This document shows, piece after piece, positions 25,299-33,699 of a stretch of DNA of 64,000 bases. The translations under genes and the position numbers were made by a program. Each line of letters starts with the position of its first letter. The first letter of the stretch is position 1. The notes under the pieces were generated by a model. The model saw only the letters and a program-made list of their open reading frames with translations, did no database searches and had not been told where the DNA came from. Source of the DNA: CAWINH01 sp963837425 (lineage in GTDB: Bacteria; Chloroflexota; Limnocylindria; QHBO01); assembly GCA_963837425.1 (NCBI GenBank), contig CAWINH010000004.1, forward strand, positions 57,912 through 121,911, read 5' to 3'.

Positions 25299-25762
25299 CC
25301 ACCGGAGCGACGGTTCGCAAGGCGCCGCTGCCGCCGCGCTGGGTGATCCGCAGCGCGTGGGTCATCCATCGGGCGCTGTTCAACCTCACCGGCGGGCGGT
25401 TCGGCCTGAAGCGGCCGACAGCCAGGCAATGGGGCATGATGCGGCTGCACACGATCGGGCGGCACAGCGGGCGCGAGCGGGTGGCGATTCTCGCCTATTT
25501 CGAGGATGGCCCGAATCTCGTGACCCTGGCGATGAACGGCTGGGGCGACCCGGAGCCCGCCTGGTGGCTCAACCTCCAGGCGAACCCGGACGCTAGCCTG
25601 GAGCTCCCCGCGGAACCGCGCGCCGTCCGCGCACGAGCCGCGACTCCCGAGGAGCGGCCACGGCTGTGGGCGGAGTGGGGCACCTACAACGGCCCGAACT
25701 TCGAGGGGTTTGCCGCGCGCCGGTCCCGGGAGACGGCGGTGGTCATCTTCGAGCCTCGATGA
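25295..25762 (+). CDS. F420-dependent nitroreductase-family (DDN-like) protein
   Basis: A 155-residue split-beta-barrel protein of the deazaflavin-dependent nitroreductase family. It shows the typical MMRLHTIGRHSGRERVAILAYFED region (here shortened to LHTIGRHSGRER), then NLVTLAMNGWGDPEPAWWLNL, and RARAATPEERPRLWAEW. It should bind F420 and reduce a lipophilic substrate. Its start overlaps the stop of the DUF4386 gene. The gene could extend upstream in frame, but only antisense-type sequence would be added. Confidence 0.88.
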   Translation: MTTGATVRKAPLPPRWVIRSAWVIHRALFNLTGGRFGLKRPTARQWGMMRLHTIGRHSGRERVAILAYFEDGPNLVTLAMNGWGDPEPAWWLNLQANPDASLELPAEPRAVRARAATPEERPRLWAEWGTYNGPNFEGFAARRSRETAVVIFEPR

Positions 25763-25797
25763 GCCAGCGCGGCGCGGCGGGCTATAGCCATCTCGCT

Positions 25798-25867
25798 GGG
25801 CTTGACCGTTTGGTGTTGACCGCTCGGGCTTGACCGTTCGGGCTTGACCGTTCGGGCTTGACCGTTC
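25798..25867. repeat. 14-base tandem repeat (GGGCTTGACCGTTC)
   Basis: Five head-to-tail 14-base units; the last three are identical and the first two have one and three changes. The last unit runs into the left terminus of a family B element (ACCGTTCAACCGCGC). TTGACC in each unit resembles a -35 box, but no -10 partner or downstream gene follows. Confidence 0.85.
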
Positions 25868-26016
25868 AACCGCGCATGGCCTGCACGTTGGGCGGTGCGA
25901 AGGCGCAGCCTGGGCTGGGCGTGGAGCCTGGCTGAGCGTGATCCTGGCCGGCGCGCGACCCACACCGACCGGTTGAGGAGGTTGGCGCTCCGTCCACGCG
26001 CGGTTGAGCAGTCGGA
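25861..26016. repeat. Family B element, copy 1 (divergent)
   Basis: This copy starts ACCGTTCAACCGCGCATG and ends CGCGCGGTTGAGCAGTCGG. It has the inverted terminal motif and an internal GCTGAGCGTG, but its middle has drifted from other copies. It lies in the 941-base gap 25763-26703, which holds only repeats. Confidence 0.6.
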
Positions 26017-26096
26017 GCCGCGGACCCTCGGATCCTCGACCGAGCACGAGTCGGCGGCTGGCCGTGCGTCGCTGACTCCCCGGTCGCGTTGGTGGC

Positions 26097-26398
26097 GGTC
26101 AGCCAGCGACGGTAATGGCGAAGGAGGTCACCGTCCTGCGCCGAATCGTCAGCGAGCGACGACGAGGGCGACGGAGGAGGGCAGTGAAGGCCGCCCCTTC
26201 GCCGTTGTCGTCACGGAGCGACCGTGGCACGGAGCGACCGTGGCACGGAGCGACCGTGGCTCGGAGCTTGGCGTGGCTCGGAGCTTGGCGTGGCACGGAC
26301 CCGTTCGAGTCTGGGCGCCGATTCGCCCGCGAGCGCGCGGGCCACGAGCTCGGCATCGGCCCGAGCTCGGCATCGGCCTCGAGCTCGGCATCGGCCCC
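26097..26398. repeat. Family A element copy 3 with three successive minisatellites
   Basis: The best preserved family A element (26097-26222). GGTCAGCCAGCGACGGTAAT at the left and CCTTCGCCGTTGTCGTCACG...GAGCGACC at the right agree as inverted repeats at 20 of 28 positions. The right end continues as GAGCGACCGTGGCACG repeats, then two TCGGAGCTTGGCGTGGC units, then three GAGCTCGGCATCGGCC units (26345-26398). The stretch 26399-26703 has no supported gene. Confidence 0.75.
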
Positions 26399-26703
26399 GG
26401 AGGCCCCGATCGCCTCGAGCAGCAGGTTGTTCAGTCCGTCGCTAGATCTAGCCCGCGGTAGTGAGCACGGCTGCCATCAGGATCGACATCGGCAGGCGCC
26501 GATTGAGTGGTTGGAAGTGGATCACCAGGATTCCCTCCTCGCGGTTGAGCCCGATCCTGCGACCCCCATGCCACGATTCCCAGCCCGGGCTCGCAGGCGT
26601 GCGGCCCACGGGACCAACCGGACCGCGTGACTGCCGTTCGGCCCTCGCAGTTCCCACCGATCGGCACCGGCATCCGTGTCACGCCCGACGCACCATTTCG
26701 CGT

Positions 26704-27138
26704 ATGAGCGCTTCACACCGATCGCCGACCTGGAGCGGCCTGCTTACGAGGCCGGCCGCCCGCGTCATCCCCGCCGGACAGCGCGGGACCGCGCTGTGGC
26801 TCATCAAGGCCATTCACACCGTTCTCTTCGCCTCGATCGGCGGGGCAATCATCCTCTTCGTGTGGGACGGGCTCCGTGGGCGCCCGCGACGGCGGACGGC
26901 CTACGCGCTGGGTGTGGCCCTCGGCGAGGCGGGTGTCTACCTGAGCAACAACCAGGTTTGCCCCCTGACACCCCTGGCCGAGGAGCTCGGGGCGGAGCGT
27001 GGGTCGGTGGTCGACATCTTCCTGCCCGATGCGGTCGCGCGCCGCATCCCGGTCGTGAGCACCACGGTGCTCCTCGCAGGCATCGCGCTCAACGTGCGCG
27101 CGCTGGTCCGCCGCCGCGGTGCTACGCTCGGCGAGTAG
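26704..27138 (+). CDS. Membrane protein of unknown function
   Basis: A 144-residue protein with three likely membrane segments (about 31-52, 63-80 and 114-131). The loop between the second and third carries a conserved-looking stretch, NNQVCPLTPLAEELGAERGSV, here noted as CPLTPLAEELGAERGSV. It resembles uncharacterised membrane proteins that contain a CPLT motif and similar spacing. The ATG at 26704 is the first start that avoids the repeat-rich upstream sequence. The promoter of the next gene lies inside its 3' end. Confidence 0.7.
   Translation: MSASHRSPTWSGLLTRPAARVIPAGQRGTALWLIKAIHTVLFASIGGAIILFVWDGLRGRPRRRTAYALGVALGEAGVYLSNNQVCPLTPLAEELGAERGSVVDIFLPDAVARRIPVVSTTVLLAGIALNVRALVRRRGATLGE
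27120..27128 (+). promoter_or_regulatory. Extended -10 inside the end of the preceding gene
   Basis: TGCTACGCT matches the extended -10 seen before other genes. It lies 33 bases before the ATG at 27162 and within the last codons of the gene at 26704-27138, so the next gene can be transcribed independently. Confidence 0.45.
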
Positions 27139-27161
27139 CAGGTGACGGGACGGGGATCGCC

Positions 27162-27866
27162 ATGTCGAACGCCGAGGCTCCGGGCCCGGAGCAGGCGGCC
27201 CGCGCAACTAGCGGTGAGCCGATGCCCAGCCTCCCCGCCGGGGCCAGGCTGGCGCCCGGCGAACGTCCGCTGCTCAGCGCGCGCTTCAGGTACGGCACCC
27301 TGGCATTCCACCTTCACACCGAGCTGGTCCTGACCGATCGGCGCCTCTACGCCACGCACCCGAACACGCTGCTGGGACTCGTCGGCATCGGCGTCTCCAG
27401 GGGCGCGGTGCCTGTCGAGCGCATCGCAAGTATCGGCTCAAGCTCCCACCTGTCGATCCCGGCGATCCTGCTCACTGCCGTGGCCGGGTGGCTCGCGATC
27501 ATCGGCTTCTCGACCCCGGACCAGGCGGCGTACGGCGCCATCTGGCTCGTCTTCGCGGCCGTCCTCGCCCTGTGGGTCCCGCGGCAGTCCATCCGGGTTC
27601 GAACCGGGGGCGGAGGCGTCGTCGATCTCTGGGTCTCGATCCTCGAGCGCGGGCGCGCAACCGAGTTCGCGGATCGCCTTTCCGAGGCGATCATCAACGT
27701 GCGCGCCGGATCGCCACGCTCGCCCGGCGTTCCCGAGCCGTTCCCCGGCGCCAGGCCGGAGGACTCGATTGAGGCCATGACCCAGCTCAATCGGCTCCGC
27801 GAGCTCGAGCTGATCAGCCCGGAGGAGTTCGATGCGAAGCGGACGGAGATCATCCGGCGCCTCTGA
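27162..27866 (+). CDS. Membrane protein with C-terminal SHOCT domain
   Basis: A 234-residue protein. Residues about 25-75 form a PH-like region (GERPLLSARFRYGTLAFHLH, then LVLTDRRLYATHPN), followed by two membrane helices (about 100-140) and a second soluble part. The last ~30 residues, LNRLRELELISPEEFDAKR, are a SHOCT (short C-terminal) oligomerisation domain. The bPH2/SHOCT arrangement is common in small membrane proteins of unknown role. ATG 27162 has GACGGGG upstream. The longer frame to 26676 merely overlaps the previous gene. Confidence 0.8.
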   Translation: MSNAEAPGPEQAARATSGEPMPSLPAGARLAPGERPLLSARFRYGTLAFHLHTELVLTDRRLYATHPNTLLGLVGIGVSRGAVPVERIASIGSSSHLSIPAILLTAVAGWLAIIGFSTPDQAAYGAIWLVFAAVLALWVPRQSIRVRTGGGGVVDLWVSILERGRATEFADRLSEAIINVRAGSPRSPGVPEPFPGARPEDSIEAMTQLNRLRELELISPEEFDAKRTEIIRRL

Positions 27867-27903
27867 GCCGGTCAGCGGCCATCCGGCCCACGCCGCCGAC
27901 GAG

Positions 27904-27936
27904 TGATACCGTTGCCTCCTGACCAGCAGCGGGAGG
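27904..27936 (+). promoter_or_regulatory. Extended -10 and ribosome-binding site of the GS-type gene
   Basis: TG-A-TACCGT (27904-27912) is an extended -10. GGGAGG at 27931-27936 lies 5 bases before the GTG at 27942. Together they favour 27942 over the earlier GTG at 27903, which would fall inside the promoter. Confidence 0.5.
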
Positions 27937-27941
27937 TTGGC

Positions 27942-29321
27942 GTGGCCGTGGGTGAAGCGTCCGCCAGCGTGCTCGCCGCCGCGGAGGAGGCCAACCTCGA
28001 GCTGATCCGCTTCCTGTACGTCGACCACGGCGGCGTGATCCGCGGCAAGGCAACCTCGCGCGCCACCCTCGGCGACCGGATGGAGACCGGCATCGGCCTC
28101 ACCGTGGCCATGCAGGCCATGAACATGCTGGACTCACTCCAGCCGGTACCCGGGCTCGGCCCGGTTGGCGAGATCCGGCTGGTGCCGGATCCGGAGACGT
28201 TCGTGGTCCTCCCCTACGCGCCCGGCGTCGGGGCGATGATGTCGGACATGGTCCGCCTCGACGGCGAGCCCTGGGAGGCCTGCCCGCGGACGTTCCTGAA
28301 GCGGGCGATCACCGCCGCGGCCGGGGAGAGCCTCGAGCTCGTCGCTTCATTCGAGCCTGAATTCACCCTGGCCCGCCGAGAGACCGGCCCGGATGGAACG
28401 GAACGGCTGGCACCGATCGACGAGAGCCTGTGCTTCTCGACCACCGGGTTTGCCGCCGCCCACGACTACACGATCGACTTCGTGCGGGCGCTGAACGCCC
28501 AGGGGCTCGAGGTCGAGGAGTACTACCCCGAGCTGGGTCACGGCCAGCAGGAGCTCTCGATCCACCACGCCCCGGCGCTGGCCGCGGCGGATCGCCAGGC
28601 CCTCTACCGCGAGACGGCCCGCGGCGTCGCCTGGCGCCACGGCCTGTGGGCCAGCCTGGCGCCGAAGCCCATCGCCGACCAGGCGGGAAACGGCGCGCAC
28701 GTTCACTTCTCGCTGTGGACGAAGGAACCCGATGCGCGCAACGCCTTCTACGATCCGACCGACCGCCACGGCCTGTCGGAGACGGGCTATCACTTCATCG
28801 GCGGCGTGCTCGCCCATCTTCCGGGCCTGCTGGCGCTGACCTGCGCCAGCGTGAACAGCTACCGACGCCTGCAGCCGATGCGCTGGTCGAGCGCCTACCT
28901 CTGCTACGGGATGGACAACCGCGAGGCCGCGGTGAGGATTGCCTCGCCAATGCGTGACCGCGCCGAGGCGTCGACGAACCTGGAGCTCAAGGCGTCCGAT
29001 TCCACCGGGAACCCCTACCTCGCGCTCGGCGGCCTGCTCCTGGCCGGGCTGGACGGAATTCGGCGGCGGGTCGACCCCGGCGATCCCCTTGACGTCGATC
29101 CGGGAACCCTTTCCGAGGAGGAGCGCGGCCGACGCGGCATCGCGCGGTTCCCGACCTCGCTCGCCGCGGCCCTCGATGCGCTCGAGCGCGACGAGCTGCT
29201 GATGGAGGCACTCGGGGCGGTGCGCAGCGCGGCATACCTGGCCGTGAAGCGCTCCGAGGTGGCCGCCTTCGGCGAACAGTCGGCGGAATTCGAGTGCTTC
29301 CAGCACGCCTTGCGCTTCTGA
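27942..29321 (+). CDS. Glutamine synthetase-family protein (GlnA-like ligase)
   Basis: A 459-residue glutamine synthetase homologue. Conserved active-site blocks are present: FEPEFTL, ELGHGQQELSIHHAP, GNGAHVHFSLW, YRRLQPMRWSSAYLCYGMDNR and NLELKASDSTGNPYLALG, which supply metal, ATP and substrate residues. It lacks the tyrosine adenylylation loop and differs in its N terminus (VDHGGVIRGKATSR) from housekeeping enzymes. This makes it a gamma-glutamyl-amine or related ligase rather than the main GlnA. It is followed after 10 bases by an amidohydrolase, a combination also found fused in FluG-type proteins, so the two probably act on one pathway. Confidence 0.9.
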   Translation: MAVGEASASVLAAAEEANLELIRFLYVDHGGVIRGKATSRATLGDRMETGIGLTVAMQAMNMLDSLQPVPGLGPVGEIRLVPDPETFVVLPYAPGVGAMMSDMVRLDGEPWEACPRTFLKRAITAAAGESLELVASFEPEFTLARRETGPDGTERLAPIDESLCFSTTGFAAAHDYTIDFVRALNAQGLEVEEYYPELGHGQQELSIHHAPALAAADRQALYRETARGVAWRHGLWASLAPKPIADQAGNGAHVHFSLWTKEPDARNAFYDPTDRHGLSETGYHFIGGVLAHLPGLLALTCASVNSYRRLQPMRWSSAYLCYGMDNREAAVRIASPMRDRAEASTNLELKASDSTGNPYLALGGLLLAGLDGIRRRVDPGDPLDVDPGTLSEEERGRRGIARFPTSLAAALDALERDELLMEALGAVRSAAYLAVKRSEVAAFGEQSAEFECFQHALRF

Positions 29322-29331
29322 GGTAGGCACG

Positions 29332-30525
29332 ATGACCGACGTCCAGGACCAGGCCCCGATGCGACCTGAGGCGCTCGCGCTCGCGCGCCACCTGGAGGGA
29401 GCGCCGCTCGTCGACGGGCATTGCCACTCCATCGTCCGGGGATGGCGCAAGGTGGGGGCCGCCGCTCCCCGGTGGCGACGCTGCTTCACGGAGGCGACGC
29501 GGCCCGACTCTCTGGCCGGTGACGTGCCCGCCATGCGTGGTTACCGCGAGTTCCTGCGCGCGTTCGCCGGCTACCTGGGCGACGGCGACGGAGCCCAAGA
29601 CGAGCCGGCTATCGCCGCGGAGCGCGACCAGCGTGCGGGCGAGGACGGCTATCTTCCCGGGCTGATGGCGAACGCGGGGATTGCGACGCTCCTCGTCGAC
29701 ACCGGCTACGGCGCGAGCTCCGTGCTTTCGGCTGCCACGCTGGAGAAGCAGGCGGGCGTACGAGTCGGCACGATCGTCCGGGTGGAGCAGCTTGCCGAGC
29801 GGGTGCTGGCCGATCGGCGCGCCTCCGCCAAGCCCGCGCGGTTCTCGAATGCCATTGGCCAGGCCATCACCGATGCGCTGGCCGCGGGGGCGGTCGGCAT
29901 GAAGACGATCGCCGCCTACCGGGCCGGGCTCGACCTGCCCGCACCCTCGGTGCAGCGGACGCGACGCGCCCTCGAGGATCGTGCGGCCCAGGCGCGCCGC
30001 CTCGACGACCCTGCGCTCGTGGCACTCGTCGTCCGCACCGCCGCTGAGATCGGGCAGGCGCGCGGCGTCCCGCTCCAGATCCATACCGGCTTTGGGGATG
30101 GCGACCTCCACCTGCCGGCATCGGACCCCAGCCTCCTGCGGCCGCTGCTGCGGGATCCAGGGCTCGAGGCCTGCCCGATCGTCCTCCTCCACTGTCATCC
30201 ATTCGTGGCGCAGGCCGCGTACCTGGCCAGCGTCTTTCCGAACGTGCACCTGGACCTCTCGCTGGCGATTCCGCTGCTCGGCGCATCGGGGGCGCGGAGG
30301 GCGGTGGCAGCGGCGCTCGAGCTCTCCCCGACTTCGAAGCTCCTGGCCGGCACCGACGGGCATTCGTACCCGGAGATGCACTGGCGCGGTGCAACGCTGT
30401 GGCGCGAGACGCTGGCAACGACGCTGGGTGCGGACGTCGCCGAGGACCGGATGACGATGGACGAGGCGACCTCGGTCGGTGGCGCCATCCTGGCGGGGAA
30501 CGCGCAGCGGCTGTATCGGCTGTGA
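29332..30525 (+). CDS. Amidohydrolase-family protein (FluG/nodulin-type)
   Basis: A 397-residue metal-dependent amidohydrolase barrel. Metal ligands can be placed: His30 and His32 in DGHCHS, probable carbamylated Lys191 in VGMKTIAAY, His251 in LQIHTGFGD, His287/His289 in LLHCHPF, and Asp342 in GTDGHSYPE. This pattern matches the N-terminal amidohydrolase half of FluG-like proteins, whose C-terminal half is a glutamine synthetase, here encoded separately upstream. It probably hydrolyses an amide made or used by that ligase. Its TGA overlaps the GTG of the next gene (GTGA). Confidence 0.88.
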   Translation: MTDVQDQAPMRPEALALARHLEGAPLVDGHCHSIVRGWRKVGAAAPRWRRCFTEATRPDSLAGDVPAMRGYREFLRAFAGYLGDGDGAQDEPAIAAERDQRAGEDGYLPGLMANAGIATLLVDTGYGASSVLSAATLEKQAGVRVGTIVRVEQLAERVLADRRASAKPARFSNAIGQAITDALAAGAVGMKTIAAYRAGLDLPAPSVQRTRRALEDRAAQARRLDDPALVALVVRTAAEIGQARGVPLQIHTGFGDGDLHLPASDPSLLRPLLRDPGLEACPIVLLHCHPFVAQAAYLASVFPNVHLDLSLAIPLLGASGARRAVAAALELSPTSKLLAGTDGHSYPEMHWRGATLWRETLATTLGADVAEDRMTMDEATSVGGAILAGNAQRLYRL

Positions 30526-30920
30526 AGAAGGAGTTCGGTCCGAACCAGACGCAGGTCGATGAGCTGCTGGCGCGCCTCAAGACCGTGGATCAGCCCCAGG
30601 CGCTCTTCCTGGCCGGGTTCGCCGGGGACGACCCGGAGCGACTGCAGGCCCGACACGCGGTGAGCGAGGCTGCGCGGCGAGGCGGCCGCGAGAACGAGCT
30701 GCGGACGGCGCAGCACGAGGTCAGCCGCTGGGTGGACTCCTGGTTCACCGGCGGACCTGTGATCACGGGATACGGGCGCGACATCACCCCGGCGCAGGCG
30801 ATGGTCGACGCGGCGCCGATGGTTCTCGACGCGATCGGCGCCCTGGTCGTACGCGACCTCATCTCGCCCGATGAGGTGGAGGTCCTCATCGGCCCGTGGC
30901 GCGAGCTCGTGCCGTCCTGA
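30522..30920 (+). CDS. 132-residue protein linked to the GS/amidohydrolase pair
   Basis: A soluble, mainly helical protein starting at GTG (VKKEFGPNQTQVDELLARL), overlapping the amidohydrolase stop by four bases. It contains GFAGDDPERLQARHAVSEAARRGG in pieces, a central RWVDSWFTGGP and a C-terminal SPDEVEVLIGPWRELV. No family is recognised. The tight coupling argues that it belongs to the same pathway. The longer frame from 30399 only overlaps the amidohydrolase. No independent ribosome-binding site is visible. Confidence 0.6.
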   Translation: MKKEFGPNQTQVDELLARLKTVDQPQALFLAGFAGDDPERLQARHAVSEAARRGGRENELRTAQHEVSRWVDSWFTGGPVITGYGRDITPAQAMVDAAPMVLDAIGALVVRDLISPDEVEVLIGPWRELVPS

Positions 30921-31030
30921 GCCGTCGCTGGCGACGGGATCGGGCCATCCGGCGTGTGCACCACGCGGCTGACCCGGCTCATAGGGGCTCCTCGAACAGA
31001 CCTGTGGTGCCCCGACCCGCTGGCCTCTCC

Positions 31031-31186
31031 CGACTGCTCAACCGGGCATCCCCGGCACGCTACCCGACTCGAAGCAGCTGAAGGGGCACCGCTCGGGTCG
31101 CCGCTGAGCGTGGCGCGGCGGGGATTTGGAGGTGGTTTTGCCCCTTGCGCGACCTAAGGCTCCGCTGAAGAGCGGTTGACCAGTCG
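31031..31186. repeat. Family B element, copy 2 (divergent)
   Basis: It starts CGACTGCTCAACCGGGCAT and ends AGAGCGGTTGACCAGTCG, with the internal CTGAGCGTGGCGCGGC block. It lies in the gap 30921-31260, where no gene is supported. Both termini match the family B inverted repeat with a few changes. Confidence 0.6.
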
Positions 31187-31260
31187 CCGCGCCCGCGGGA
31201 GTCGGTGCCCCACCGCGCGGCAGTGCTCCCTGAGGCCGGCCGCGTCGCGGCCGGATCGGC

Positions 31261-31475
31261 TCAGTGCTGGAGCGCCGTCAGCGCCTGCCGGAACTCGGCC
31301 TCGCTCAGCTCGCCCTGCGCGAACCGCATCCGGAGGATGTCCTCGGGCTTCGTTCTGTGACCCGGTGCGCCAACCTCACGCCGAGCGAAATCGCCAGGGC
31401 CAGCACCACGACCGGGACCAGCACGTACAACGCCACGAGCAAAATCGCCAGGACGCTTCCCGCCAGATCAGGCAT
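31261..31475 (-). pseudogene. Small SHOCT-domain membrane protein, frameshifted
   Basis: The ATG at 31475 opens a frame with one membrane helix (LAGSVLAILLVALYVLVPVV) that runs to a stop at 31305. In the next frame the continuation reads EDILRMRFAQGELSEAEFRQ, a clear SHOCT domain, ending at 31261. The full span is 215 bases, two more than a multiple of three, so one base appears to be missing near the junction (about 31360). Restored, it would be a typical 71-residue membrane-SHOCT protein. Either a recent mutation or a sequencing error would explain it. Confidence 0.55.
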
Positions 31476-31585
31476 CGGACTCACCCCACAACCTACGAGC
31501 GCATGACCTCGTGGAGAGCTTGCATCGGCCCCTCGGGTCCGTCAACGGCCATTCGGCCGGTTCGTCTCCGGGCCCGGCACCTGCG

Positions 31586-32509
31586 CTAGGCGGATCCGTC
31601 CAGGAGCTCGAGGACCGGCGCCACGGCTTCCAGGGAGGCCGGCGTGTTCGGCCACAGCATGAGCTCGATGCGGGTGACGCCCATCTGAGCGAACGTCCGG
31701 AGCGTCGCGGCGACCTCCGCCGCCGACCCGGTGATCGGGACGCCGAGCCCGATCTCCTCGGCCTCGTGGACGTCGAGCAGCTCCACGATGACACCGATCG
31801 AGCGACCGAGGCTCGCCGGGTCACGGCCGCGCTCCGCACAGATGGCGTCCAGCTGCGCGATGACCGGCTCAAAGGCCTCGGGCAGGCTGCTCTCCCGTGC
31901 GAAGTCGCTCCAGATGTCGGCGTACTGGACTGCCAGGCCCAGGGTCCGCGGCTGATGGGCCCCCAGCATGATCGGGATGCGGCCCGGTCGCGGACCGCGG
32001 GGACGCTGTTCGAGCTTCACCGCCCGGTGGTACTCGCCGGAGAAATCCGCGCGCCCCTCCCGCAGGAGCGGGACGATGATCTGCAGCGCCTCCTCGTAGC
32101 GGCCGATCGTGTGGTCGAGCGGATACCCGAACGTCTCGCCCTGCTTGCCGGCATGCCCGGATCCGAACCCGAACAGGAAGCGGCCGCCGCTGATCTCATC
32201 GAGCGTCTCCACCGCCTTGGCGACGAGGCCCGGATTGCGATGCAGGGCGGACAGCACCCAGGTCCCGATCTCGATCCGCGTCGTGCTGGCCGCCACCGCG
32301 CCGGCCATGGACAGGCACTCCCAGAATCCGCGCGGCCCCGGCCATTCCTCGAAGTCCCAGAGCAGCTCGTCCGCGACCCAGACCGTGTCGAACCCGAGCT
32401 CCTCGGCGCGGAGCGCCATGCTCCGCATCCTCTCCCACGACGGCGTCTCGCCGCTCGTCGGCGCCTCGAGCTGCGGGAGGACCACGCCAATCTGCATCGG
32501 GCGAGCCAT
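31586..32509 (-). CDS. LLM-class F420-dependent oxidoreductase
   Basis: A 307-residue luciferase-like monooxygenase barrel of the F420-dependent type. Characteristic stretches are MQIGVVLPQLEAP, RAEELGFDTVWVADELLWD, RIEIGTWVLSALHRNPGLVA, FLFGFGSGHAG and IPIMLGAHQPRTLGLAVQYAD. The C-terminal MGVTRIELMLWP completes the barrel. It probably reduces or oxidises an organic substrate with F420. ATG 32509 is chosen, with CGGAGGTG upstream; the much longer frame to 33583 is antisense to the dioxygenase gene. Confidence 0.9.
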   Translation of the reverse strand: MARPMQIGVVLPQLEAPTSGETPSWERMRSMALRAEELGFDTVWVADELLWDFEEWPGPRGFWECLSMAGAVAASTTRIEIGTWVLSALHRNPGLVAKAVETLDEISGGRFLFGFGSGHAGKQGETFGYPLDHTIGRYEEALQIIVPLLREGRADFSGEYHRAVKLEQRPRGPRPGRIPIMLGAHQPRTLGLAVQYADIWSDFARESSLPEAFEPVIAQLDAICAERGRDPASLGRSIGVIVELLDVHEAEEIGLGVPITGSAAEVAATLRTFAQMGVTRIELMLWPNTPASLEAVAPVLELLDGSA

Positions 32510-32602
32510 GAGTCTGAGCACCTCCGTTGGGCGACCCCTCCGCGATAACCGTACCCCTGCCTGTCCACGCACTCCGCCCACCGTGGTTGCGCGTCGGTTG
32601 CG

Positions 32603-32818
32603 CGACCGTACAACCGCGCATGACCGGCACGCTAACCGTGTTGAGCGCACTCGGCATGCGCCCGTTGCGCCGCTCCTGAGCGTGGAATGAGGCGACCCTC
32701 CCCTCGTCCGGAGCGGCGGGCTCGCGTAACGCTCCGGGGAAGCGCGGTTGAACAGTCGACGCCGCGAGAGAGGGCACGGGCTCGCGTAACGCTCCGGGGA
32801 AGCGCATTTGAACAGTCG
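32603..32818. repeat. Family B element, copy 3, with duplicated right end
   Basis: The left end (ACCGTACAACCGCGCATGAC) starts at 32603. Two copies of the right end (AACGCTCCGGGGAAGCGC...TTGAACAGTCG) end at 32758 and 32818, exactly 60 bases apart. The first right end gives a perfect 17-base complement of the family terminus CGACTGTTCAACCGCGC. A short array of GCCCGCGAGAGAGGC follows at 32821-32850. Confidence 0.75.
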
Positions 32819-32868
32819 ACGCCCGCGAGAGAGGCGCCCGCGAGAGAGGCGCCGGCGAACGAGGCGCG

Positions 32869-33690
32869 CTAGGCGAGCTCGATCGAGCGCTTGGCGAGGC
32901 CGTACCAGAAGCCGTCGATCTTCGTCTCCGGCGGCGCATCGGCCCGGGTGGCGGCTCCAAGGGCGACGAAGATCGGGGCGAAGTGCTCGGTCGTGGGATG
33001 CGCGTACGGCATGCCGGGAGCTCGCTCGCGGAACGCCATCAGCTCGTCGACGTCGCCGCGAGCCAGCGCCTCGGCCGCCCACTGGTCGAACTCCGACGAC
33101 CACGCCGGCGCACCGGGCTTCCCGCGCATGTATTCGTGGACCCACGGCAGGCCGTGAGTGAGGAATCCGGAGCCGATGATCAGCACTCCCTCGTCGCGCA
33201 GCGGCGCAAGACGCTGGCCGAGCGCGAAGAGGTGCTGCGGGTCGAGATCGGGCATGGACATCTGGAGGACCGGGATGTCGGCGTCGGGATACATCGCCAT
33301 CAGGGGGACCCACGCCCCGTGGTCGAGGCCGCGGTTCGGCATCTGCATGACCGGCTCGCCGTCCGGCATGAGCGAGACGACCTTCTCCGCCAGCTCGGGC
33401 GCGCCCGGTGAGTCGTAGCGCATCCGGTAGTAGTGCTCCGGGAACCCGTAGAAGTCGTAGACGAGCGGCACCGGCGTCGTTGCCGCAACGGTCACGGGCG
33501 CCGACTCCCAGTGGGCGCTGACGATGAGGATCTCCCTCGGCCGTGGCAGCGCATTTGTCCAGGCACGGAACTGGTCCATCCATGCTGGCTCCTCGAGCAG
33601 CGGCGGCGCGCCGTGCCCCAGGTAGAGGGTCGGCATCGGCCCCGTTTGCGCAATGGTCGTTGTCTCGTCGGGCACGCCCTGGTTCCTCAT
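32869..33690 (-). CDS. LigB-type class III extradiol dioxygenase (DODA-like)
   Basis: A 273-residue protein of the 4,5-DOPA-dioxygenase-like LigB family. The zinc/iron ligands are visible: His in LYLGHGAPP, His in IVSAHWES, His in RGLDHGAWVPL, and a fourth His in TTEHFAPIF. Relatives open aromatic rings between or beside hydroxyls, although many bacterial DODA-like proteins have unproven substrates. ATG 33690 (MRNQGVPDETT) has AAGG just upstream. The palindrome TAGTTG-N6-CAACTA lies immediately before it and suggests control by a MarR-type repressor. Confidence 0.87.
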   Translation of the reverse strand: MRNQGVPDETTTIAQTGPMPTLYLGHGAPPLLEEPAWMDQFRAWTNALPRPREILIVSAHWESAPVTVAATTPVPLVYDFYGFPEHYYRMRYDSPGAPELAEKVVSLMPDGEPVMQMPNRGLDHGAWVPLMAMYPDADIPVLQMSMPDLDPQHLFALGQRLAPLRDEGVLIIGSGFLTHGLPWVHEYMRGKPGAPAWSSEFDQWAAEALARGDVDELMAFRERAPGMPYAHPTTEHFAPIFVALGAATRADAPPETKIDGFWYGLAKRSIELA

Positions 33691-33699
33691 CGGCCTTGG

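Noticed and set aside
25798..25867. Five TTGACC motifs considered as stacked promoters
   Set aside because: They are units of a tandem repeat, with no -10 at a proper distance and no gene following.
32510..33583. N-terminal extension of the LLM oxidoreductase frame
   Set aside because: The extension runs through family B repeat sequence and antisense through the dioxygenase. The barrel starts normally at MARPMQIGVV.
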